From: Eutrophobius brisbanensis | GTDB taxonomy: Bacteria > Pseudomonadota > Gammaproteobacteria > Eutrophobiales > Eutrophobiaceae | Assembly (NCBI GenBank): GCA_038131795.1 | Contig: JAYPQE010000003.1 | Location: 124,001-188,000 of the forward strand | Reading direction: 5' to 3' | DNA: 64,000 nt | Shown: positions 36,629 to 44,700 of the stretch, piece after piece | Numbering within the stretch: position 1 is the first letter of the stretch | How the letters are laid out: each line of letters opens with the position of its first letter | Program-made: the position numbers and the translations under genes | Notes under the pieces: model-generated | What the model was told of the DNA's origin: nothing | The model's input: only the letters and a program-made list of their open reading frames with translations | Databases searched by the model: none

Positions 36629-37279
36629 ATGGTTCATTCAATTAAATTTGATATCAATAGTATTAATAACCCAATATATCTTAGTGCATTGGGGGTGGCG
36701 CCACTCGTTGCCATGTCCAACACATTGAGCACAGGGCTTTTTATGGGGTCATTTTTTTCAATAAACCTTGTAATGGTTGCCCTGCTAATGTCCAGTCTCA
36801 GGTCTATGGTGCCGCGTGCTATAAGATTAGCTTATTTACTTGTGATTAGCAGCGCATGTGTATCTATTTTGGGATTGCTTGCACAGGCCACTTTCTTTCA
36901 GTTGCATCAGTCCGTCCATGTATATCTACAAATAATAGCCATGAATTGCCTGCTCTTATACTTTCTTGAAACCGATACTTTACGATACCCGCCGCGGGAA
37001 ATTATCAAACCACTCTGTCATATATCGGGTCTAATCATAATGATCTGTTTGCTTGTGGGTAGTGCCAGAGAAATGCTTTCTTTTGGGGGACTATTTATGA
37101 CAACGGAAAATGTTCCAACAGATCATCCGGGAGGGATGGGTGTCCTTCCAGATGAGATGATACTGTCAATATTTAATACCGCCTCAGGGGCATTTATTCT
37201 AACGGGCTGTGTGTTTGCATTAATCAATGTCTTCGTAACCAGAATGGCTTCTAACCAGATAGAAAAGTCAAACCAGTAA
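36629..37279 (+). CDS. RnfE/RsxE-like membrane protein, isolated from other rnf genes
   Basis: A 216-residue polytopic protein with about six spans that resembles subunit E of the Rnf/Rsx electron-transport complex: NNPIYLSALGVAPLVAMSNTL-like N-terminus, SACVSILGLLAQATFFQL, then MNCLLLYFLETD and GSAREMLSFGGLF. Rnf complexes couple ferredoxin or NADH oxidation to ion transport or reduce SoxR. It directly precedes nth (six bases), exactly the rnfE-nth junction of many Gammaproteobacteria, but rnfA,B,C,D,G are absent upstream; mpl is there instead. The sequence is divergent, so a changed role is possible. Confidence 0.7.
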   Translation: MVHSIKFDINSINNPIYLSALGVAPLVAMSNTLSTGLFMGSFFSINLVMVALLMSSLRSMVPRAIRLAYLLVISSACVSILGLLAQATFFQLHQSVHVYLQIIAMNCLLLYFLETDTLRYPPREIIKPLCHISGLIIMICLLVGSAREMLSFGGLFMTTENVPTDHPGGMGVLPDEMILSIFNTASGAFILTGCVFALINVFVTRMASNQIEKSNQ

Positions 37280-37285
37280 ACTGTC

Positions 37286-37924
37286 TTGAATAAAATAAAA
37301 CGACAACAGATCTTTGCAGTTCTTAAACAGCAGAACCCCAGGCCAACGACTGAGCTGGTATATAATTCAACATTCGAATTGTTAATCGCGGTAATACTGT
37401 CTGCGCAGGCGACAGATATCAGCGTCAATAAAGCGACTAAACCATTATTCAAGATAGCAAATACCCCCGGGGCCCTGGTTAAACTGGGTGAAGACAAACT
37501 AAAAGATTATATAAAGACCATCGGTCTGTTTAATACCAAAGCTAAAAACATTATCAAGACATGTCATCAATTAATATCTGATTACAATGGGGAAGTTCCC
37601 TGTGATCGTGCCGCATTAGAGGCATTGCCCGGGGTAGGCAGGAAGACTGCTAACGTTATATTAAATACCGCATTTGGATTACCGACTATCGCTGTGGATA
37701 CTCATATTTTCCGGGTATCCAATCGGACCGGAATTGCACCGGGGAAAGACGTATTGGAAGTAGAGAAAAAACTGCTCAAGTTTGTACCAGATGAATACAA
37801 AAAAGACGCACATCACTGGTTAATATTACATGGACGATATACGTGCATTGCCCGGAATCCTCAGTGTTCGTCATGCCCAATTTATAACTATTGTGAATGG
37901 AAGGATAAGCAAAAATACTGCTAA
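37286..37924 (+). CDS. nth: Endonuclease III (Nth)
   Basis: Nth is a bifunctional DNA glycosylase/AP lyase for oxidised pyrimidines. The 212-residue protein matches the family throughout: SAQATDISVNKAT, the helix-hairpin-helix LPGVGRKTANV with the catalytic Lys near residue 120, VDTHIFRVSNR with the catalytic Asp near 138, and the [4Fe-4S] cysteines in CIARNPQCSSCPIYNYC. It starts with TTG, giving MNKIKRQQIF like E. coli. Confidence 0.97.
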   Translation: MNKIKRQQIFAVLKQQNPRPTTELVYNSTFELLIAVILSAQATDISVNKATKPLFKIANTPGALVKLGEDKLKDYIKTIGLFNTKAKNIIKTCHQLISDYNGEVPCDRAALEALPGVGRKTANVILNTAFGLPTIAVDTHIFRVSNRTGIAPGKDVLEVEKKLLKFVPDEYKKDAHHWLILHGRYTCIARNPQCSSCPIYNYCEWKDKQKYC

Positions 37925-37969
37925 GCTTGGGAACTTGAGCGAGGGGTTGAAAGAAAAAAGGCTTTTAGG

Positions 37970-40228
37970 TTGAAAACACTTTTCCAAACAATAAAAAAGT
38001 ACAGAAAGCAACTGTTCATCATGTTGATATCTTTATTGATGACCATGGCATTTCTTGGCTATTCCAGGGGGACGTTCGACTGGACGTTTTTAGAGCAGCT
38101 TGAAAATAAGCTTTATGATTTGAAGGTTGTATTGACAACGTCTGGAGAAGTCGATGATCGCATAGTTATAATTGATATTGATGAAAAAAGCCTCGCTGAA
38201 GTAGAGAGGTGGCCATGGGGCAGGGATAAGCTGGCATTACTTGTCGATCAGCTATTTGACCAGTATTTTGTTGCAATTATCGGTTTTGATATTTATTTCC
38301 GGGAGCCCGATCAGAGTTCTGGTCTCAGGGTTTTGGAACAACTGGCAGTCGATGATTTTGCAGATATCCCGGAATACCAGACCAGATTAACTGAAATCAG
38401 CCAGGCCCTGGACTACGATCAGCTATTTGTCGACAGTATGATGAAAGGGCCTGTTGTCCTTGGATTTACATTTTTCACTGAAGCAGAGGCATTCTCGGAT
38501 TTGAGGGGGGGAGAATTACCTCCGGCAGTATTAACGGCCAGTGATTTTGTGGGACGTAATGTACACGCACCAGTTGCAAGTGGGTACGGTGTAAATCTGG
38601 AACTTATTCAACATGCGGCGATTGCCACTGGCCACACCAGTCGGGGCCTTGATGAAGACGGGATTGTGCGCAGGGTTCCGATGCTGATGGAATACGAAGA
38701 CAATTACTATGAATCCCTGTCACTTGCTATTGCAAGATATATGCTTATTGCAGATGAGATAGAACCGATTTATTCGGTTAATGATGGTGGTGAAATTACA
38801 GCTATTAGTGAGATTGAAAGTCTGAAAATTGCGGATCATTATGTACCCGTTGATATTAATTTACAGGCATTGATTCCCTATCGGGGTAAGGGGCAGAATT
38901 ACAGATATATTTCTGCAGTGGACGTAATGGAGGGAAGAATTCCGGTTGAAGAGTTGGCCGGGAAAATCGTCCTGATTGGAACATCAGCCAAAGGTCTGTC
39001 AGATCTCAGGCCCACGCCAGTCAACCCGGAATTCCCGGGGGTCGAAATTCATGCCAATCTATTATCAGGTATTTTTGATAAAAACCTGAAACATAGCCCG
39101 GTTGAGTTATGGTGGATGGAATATTTACAACTGTTGGTAATTGGTATCGTCCTATCAATAATACTACCGTACCTGGGCCCGGTTATTTCAATTATTACGA
39201 CCATTGTCGTCTTAATCAGTACGACTATATTGAACTTATACTTCTGGCAGAACCTGAACCTGCATTTGCCACTGGCATCCATATTATTGTTGTCCACATT
39301 ACTTTTTCTAACGAATATCATTTATGGGTTTGTCGTTGAGCGCAGGGGCAAGCGTCAACTTTCGGCATTGTTTGGCCAGTATCTACCGCCTCAACTGGTG
39401 AGTGAAATGAGTGAAGACCCGGAGTCCTATATCCAGGGTGCGCAAACCAGGGAAATGTCAGTATTGTTTTCAGATATCAGAAGTTTCACCACTATTTCAG
39501 AAAGTCTCAGTGCATCTGAATTGTCCGAATTGATGAACCTTTATCTGACGCCAATGACAACCATTATTCATGGTACCCGTGGGACTATAGACAAGTATAT
39601 CGGTGATGCTGTGATGGCATTCTGGGGTGCACCATTAAAGGATGAAGACCATGCCCGCCATGCCATTAAGGGTGGTCTGGCAATGTTGGAAAGGTTGCAA
39701 GGTGTTCAGGAAATATTTCTGGAGCGTGGTTGGCCTGAGATTAAAATTGGAATTGGAATCAATTCCGGGCCCATGAGTGTGGGTGATATGGGGTCAGAAT
39801 TCCGCATGGCCTATACGGTGCTTGGTGATGCAGTGAATCTTGCGTCAAGACTTGAAGGACTGACCAAAAATTATGGTGTTGAAATTATTGTCGGTGAAGC
39901 AACAAAAAATGCTGTCCCTGAATACGTATACCGTGAACTTGATCTGGTCAGGGTAAAAGGCAAAGACCAGCCAGTAGGTATTTATGAACCTATTGCCCTG
40001 CATGATGAGATATCACCTGAAGAAGAAGCGGAAATGAAAAGATTCAATGAGTTTCTGAAATTATACAGGCAACAAAATTGGGACCTGGCTGAGGCAATCC
40101 TGTCAGATCTTATTGCCCAATACCCAGAACGTTTACTGTATACTCTGTATCTAGACAGGATTGCATCTTATCGTGTTGATTCTCCGGGAGATTTCTGGGA
40201 TGGCGTATTTACACATAAGACTAAATAG
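37970..40228 (+). CDS. CHASE2-domain class III adenylate cyclase
   Basis: A 752-residue membrane cyclase. Order: N-terminal span (about 14-32), a periplasmic CHASE2 sensor domain (about 35-380, with GFDIYFREPD and GKIVLIGTSAKGLSDL), three spans (about 385-460), a class III catalytic domain (about 490-675) and a short helical tail. Both metal Asp residues are present (LFSDIRSFT, YIGDAVMAFWGAP). Lys in DKYIGD and Thr in YTVLGD are the purine-selecting pair of bacterial adenylate cyclases, and NLASRLE gives the transition-state Asn/Arg. Start is TTG. It stands just upstream of a CRP/FNR-like site and the barrel/FecR operon, suggesting that it feeds cAMP to that control. Other CHASE2 cyclases are often beside FecR-domain genes (from memory). 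Confidence 0.92.
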   Translation: MKTLFQTIKKYRKQLFIMLISLLMTMAFLGYSRGTFDWTFLEQLENKLYDLKVVLTTSGEVDDRIVIIDIDEKSLAEVERWPWGRDKLALLVDQLFDQYFVAIIGFDIYFREPDQSSGLRVLEQLAVDDFADIPEYQTRLTEISQALDYDQLFVDSMMKGPVVLGFTFFTEAEAFSDLRGGELPPAVLTASDFVGRNVHAPVASGYGVNLELIQHAAIATGHTSRGLDEDGIVRRVPMLMEYEDNYYESLSLAIARYMLIADEIEPIYSVNDGGEITAISEIESLKIADHYVPVDINLQALIPYRGKGQNYRYISAVDVMEGRIPVEELAGKIVLIGTSAKGLSDLRPTPVNPEFPGVEIHANLLSGIFDKNLKHSPVELWWMEYLQLLVIGIVLSIILPYLGPVISIITTIVVLISTTILNLYFWQNLNLHLPLASILLLSTLLFLTNIIYGFVVERRGKRQLSALFGQYLPPQLVSEMSEDPESYIQGAQTREMSVLFSDIRSFTTISESLSASELSELMNLYLTPMTTIIHGTRGTIDKYIGDAVMAFWGAPLKDEDHARHAIKGGLAMLERLQGVQEIFLERGWPEIKIGIGINSGPMSVGDMGSEFRMAYTVLGDAVNLASRLEGLTKNYGVEIIVGEATKNAVPEYVYRELDLVRVKGKDQPVGIYEPIALHDEISPEEEAEMKRFNEFLKLYRQQNWDLAEAILSDLIAQYPERLLYTLYLDRIASYRVDSPGDFWDGVFTHKTK

Positions 40229-40249
40229 ATTTATTAACTTTCTGGGTTT

Positions 40250-40265
40250 TGTGATCTATATCAAA
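40250..40265. promoter_or_regulatory. CRP/FNR-type operator before the barrel-FecR operon
   Basis: TGTGA (40250-40254), six bases, TCAAA (40261-40265): nine of ten consensus CRP positions. The same bases also read as GTGAT-N4-ATCAA, one mismatch from the FNR consensus. The centre, 40257.5, lies about 41.5 bases before the start site predicted from the -10 box at 40287-40292, the classical class II activator position. Confidence 0.55.
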
Positions 40266-40286
40266 AAAGTTAATTATGTTCTTTAC

Positions 40287-40292
40287 TATAAT
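40287..40292 (+). promoter_or_regulatory. TATAAT -10 box for the barrel-FecR operon
   Basis: A perfect TATAAT with no good -35 at the right distance, as expected when an activator bound at -41.5 substitutes for it. Transcription would start near 40299 and give a leader of about 120 bases before the ATG at 40419, which is preceded by GGAG and AGGA ribosome-site elements. Confidence 0.55.
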
Positions 40293-40418
40293 ATACACAT
40301 CCTAAATTGACTCGCGCTGGTTCGAGGAATACGATTACCTGTATTAAGTTAGTCGGTATTACCTAACAAATCACTACCAAGAAATTAATATTTCATGCCG
40401 TAGGAGAAGTAGGAATAA

Positions 40419-41759
40419 ATGAAATTAATATACAGAAATGCAATTGTCTGCGTTGTGCTATCATTATTAGTGTTTCCCATTTTATTATCAGCAGATGAAT
40501 TGACAGACCGTGCGCAGCAGCTAATTGATGAGAATAACTTCGAAGAAGCATTCCAGATATTATTTGCTGAAATTGAGGATCGCGCGGGGACGCCCGACTA
40601 TGACCTGCTGCTAGGGATCGCCGCGATGGATTCCGGACATCCGACCCAGGCAGTTTTTGCATTTGAACGCGTCCTGGCTATTGAACCGGACAATTCAAGG
40701 GCGCGTCTGGAGTTGGCAAGGGCATATTTTGAACTGGGGGAGAATGAGGCATCAAGAGAAGAATTTACCTATACCCAAAGTCAGGAAGTTCCGCAGGGTG
40801 TCAGGGCTACCATTGAAGAATATCTAACAGCTATTGATGACAGGGTCAGGGCAAGGGAGCAGCAGACGAGATTAAATTTATACCTCCAGGCCAGCCTGGG
40901 TTACGATACCAACGTCAATAGCGCCACAGATTCATCAACAGTGGCACTGCCGGCATTTGGTAATCTGGTATTTACCCTGGATGATTCTTCCCAGGAGCTG
41001 GATAGTGGGTTTTATAACCTGGAGGGAGGATTAACCTTTTCAAGTCGAATTGACCCGGATCGGAACATTTCCGTTTTTGGTGGAGCGAATATTTTTTATC
41101 GGCCTACATGGGATGGACATCGATTTGATACTGCTGCTGGAAATGGTCAGCTTGGTTTGAGGCATACGCGGGACAAGGACTCATTTCTGTTATCTGCGCA
41201 GGCCCAGCGTTATCTAATTGACGATAATACGAACCGGGACCAGCTCGGTTTAAATTTACAATGGCTGCATACGGCAACTGCACGGACGCAATATTCGGTG
41301 TTTGTTCAGGGTTTGACGCAGCGGTTCCCGGACCAGGAAATCAGGGACCTGAACCAGTACAGCGGTGGTGTTGGCGTGGTACACCTGTTACCTGGTGAGG
41401 CCAGCCCTATCATCTTCGGTAGTCTCTATGTCGGGACTGATGATGAACTGGAGGATACCCGGCCTGATTTCGGTCGTACTTATTTTGGGATTCGGGCCGG
41501 TGGCGAGTACAGTATCAATGACAGCATGAAATGGATAGCCAGTGCTAACTACCAGTACAGCAAATATGGTGGCAAGGATTCCCTGTTTCAGGAAACCCGC
41601 AAGGATAACTTCTTTTTCCTCAGGGGAGGACTTGAGCATTCATACGGTGATCACTGGGTCATCACCAGCGAAGTAAGATATTTACTGAATGATTCTAATT
41701 TTGTCATTAATGATTTTGACCGATGGCAGGTATTTGCTAGTGCCCGATACAATTTCTAA
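40419..41759 (+). CDS. TPR plus outer-membrane beta-barrel protein, Slam/type XI secretion-like
   Basis: A 446-residue exported protein: signal peptide (1-25, ending LLSADE), TPR-like helices (about 28-145, with YDLLLGIAAMDSGH, AVFAFERVLAIEPDN, LELARAYFELGENE), then alternating amphipathic strands to a C-terminal Phe (ASARYNF), the mark of an outer-membrane barrel. The strand region opens LQASLGYDTNVNSATDS, the GYD-N-N signature I associate with DUF560/Slam proteins. Those proteins carry cargo with a TbpB-like barrel domain across the outer membrane (type XI secretion). Length and layout fit. The putative cargo gene follows after 15 bases. A general TPR-barrel protein of other function is the alternative. 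Confidence 0.75.
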   Translation: MKLIYRNAIVCVVLSLLVFPILLSADELTDRAQQLIDENNFEEAFQILFAEIEDRAGTPDYDLLLGIAAMDSGHPTQAVFAFERVLAIEPDNSRARLELARAYFELGENEASREEFTYTQSQEVPQGVRATIEEYLTAIDDRVRAREQQTRLNLYLQASLGYDTNVNSATDSSTVALPAFGNLVFTLDDSSQELDSGFYNLEGGLTFSSRIDPDRNISVFGGANIFYRPTWDGHRFDTAAGNGQLGLRHTRDKDSFLLSAQAQRYLIDDNTNRDQLGLNLQWLHTATARTQYSVFVQGLTQRFPDQEIRDLNQYSGGVGVVHLLPGEASPIIFGSLYVGTDDELEDTRPDFGRTYFGIRAGGEYSINDSMKWIASANYQYSKYGGKDSLFQETRKDNFFFLRGGLEHSYGDHWVITSEVRYLLNDSNFVINDFDRWQVFASARYNF

Positions 41760-41774
41760 ACAGGAAGAAGTGAT

Positions 41775-44700
41775 ATGAAAATCTCTCTACCAAAAAATCA
41801 AGATCTTTTCAGCGTTATCATTGCCCTTTTATTTCTCAGCATAATCCAAAATGTATCTGCACAGGATGCGGCGGGTAAGGTAGTATTTGCCCAGGGGACA
41901 CCGACTGCAACGAATACCGCAGGTGTTCAAAGAAGTCTGGCACGGGGTAGTGAGATTTTTTCCGGTGACAGACTGATTACAGACAATGGTCGTCTGCAAT
42001 TGAGTATGGTGGATGGTGCCTTTATCTCAGTTCAGCCAAATTCAGAATATCAGGTCGAAACCTACAATTACACTGGCACCCCTGACGGGACAGAACAGGC
42101 TTCATATCGACTGGTAAAGGGAGGTGTCAGGGCGGTGACGGGTTTAATAGGCAGACAAAACCCGGAGGCGTATAAAGTCAATACCGCTGTGGCAACCATT
42201 GGTATCCGTGGAACCGGTCATAATACCCGGATCTGCGCCGGTGACTGTGGAGGTCGGCCAGATGGTCTGTATCATCAGACCTGGGAAGGGATCACCTTTG
42301 TGGTCAACGATGTAGATGTTCAACCTGTGCGTGCCGGTACAGGTGTTTATGTCCAGAATATCGATACAGAGATTGAAGTGCTAGACCAGCCTCCGGGTAT
42401 ACTGGCGGTTGAAACCTCGCGTGAACAGGTTGAAGAGGAAGAAGAAGAAACCCAGGAGGTCGAGGATCAAACCCGCGTGGTCGCCGTGGCTGAGCAACGT
42501 GAGGAAACAGGTGACCAGGTCATTGTGGGTCCATCAAGAGTTAATTCAACAGTACTGACAAATTTTGGGTTACTTGCCGTCGCACCGGATGTTGATTCAC
42601 CGGATGGGGTAGATGTTTCTTCGTTTAATTTCGGTACTTCTATATTCAGAAGAAGTTCCGATGGTGCAGGAATTGGAATACTGGGTATTGAGGATGGGGA
42701 TGATGTTATATCTCTGGCAACTATAGCTGTCGATGCGGTCAGGGGTGGTGATAACTCATCTGAAGTGGCTGTGGCAGAAAAACTTCTATCGTCAGCGAGT
42801 CCTGCCCTGATATCTGAGTTTGAGGCAAATCCAGCTAGAGCGGCAGAATCTTTCTTTAATAACGAAATCGGTTTTGGTCGGTGGACTGATGGTAATGTCC
42901 TGATCTTAAGTGAAGGTAAGAATAGTGTGGTAGAGCTGGTGAATAACCAGAGTGCATACTATATATTCAGCACAGAACCACCCATACTGCCTTCTTTGCC
43001 CGTGAAAGCGGCATATAATTTTCTTGATGGGACCCAATCGACTACCGTTAGCGGCAATACTATAGGGCAGGGCATTACCAGCGGAAATATCCTTGTGGAC
43101 TTTGTGTTAGATTCGGCCTTGCTGGATATGAATGTGTCGCACAATAGTATTAATTATGCAGTGAACGGACCACTATCGATTAGTACAACAGATAAATTCC
43201 TAAGTGGTTTTGATGTGTTCGCAACGGGCGGAGACTGTCTGCCTTGTGACACATTTATAGATGCCTCCTTTGCCGGACCATCAACAGGTGGTTTTCCAAA
43301 ATATATTGGTCTTGAATATGATATCCAGGCAACAGATGTCATCATGGGCGTTGGGGCATTCCAGTTTTCAACGTTTACACCCATTGAAACATCAACTGTG
43401 CTGACCGGTTTTGGTTTACTCGGGGTAAGACCGGATACCACACAGCCTGATGATGTGGATGTATTTTATTCTGAATTTGGCTCATCGTTATTTCAGCGAG
43501 ATTCAGACAGTCAGGGGATAGGTGTGTTTGATACGGTAGATGATGGTACCGGTGCAGAACAGGTACTGGCGACCATAGATACCGAGGCCGTCCTGTATGG
43601 TGATAATGCCGCGATCGTGTCAGGTGCCGAGGCATTACTCGCCGGGGCGGATGCCACATTAGTTGCAGAATTTGAATCCAACCCCGCATCCTCTGCTGAG
43701 TTCTTCAGTAATGGTGAGATTGGCTACGGTCGATGGACCAATGGGAATGTCCTGGCCATAGACAGTATCGAAGGTACAGAAGTTGTTCAGCTCACAGGCA
43801 ACCAGAGTCTACATTACTTATTTGGTACTGAACCACCTGCATTACCGGCAACTGCCGGTGGAAGGGCTAAATATGATTTGCTCGGTGGGACACAATCGAC
43901 GACGGTTAGCGGTAGTACTATCGGTAATGGTATAACGGCGGGGATGTTGGAGGTGAATTTTCTGACCAGTAATTTGAAGCTGGAGATGACTGTAAACCAT
44001 AACAGCGCCAACTACCTTGTGAATGGCCCGCTGGAAATAGACCCTCTTGACGGCTCATTTACGGACATTGTTGGCGGGGTGCCCAGTGTCTTTGCCACTG
44101 GTGGTCTTTGTGAGCCTTCCTGTTCCACCTTTATTGAAGGTGGGTTTGCCGGTCCAGCCTTTGAAGGTTTCCCGAAATATGCCGGACTGGAATATGATAT
44201 ACAGGCAACCGACGTGATTATGGGGGTTGCTACATTTCAGTTTGGCGCTTATGTCACTCCAACCGTTGATACAGGGAACATACTCGTTACGGTTTATCCC
44301 GTGGATCCTGATTATTCCGAGGTCGATATTACTTTGGGCGAGAATGTATCGTTATTTTTTGATGATAATGATCACCTCATCGGTGGCTTGATGACAAACA
44401 GTTTTGATTCAACCCGCCAGGCAGGAACGGTCGATCTGACATTTATGCAAAGTGCCGGTATAACCGAAATTGATGACCTGCTGGCCATTGCAGACTCCGC
44501 TATCGTGGATAGTTTCTCTTCTTTAACCCCAGCGATGGTGATGGATAGTGCCATTGATGCAAATGGGTTTGGCTGGGGCCGCTATACCAGCGGGTCTTTT
44601 CTCAGTTTTGGTGACGGTGGGACGAGTTATACAAATATTAACACCTTGGAAACAAGCCTGAGTGAAAATCTTATCGACGGTGGGACGATATATACAAAAA

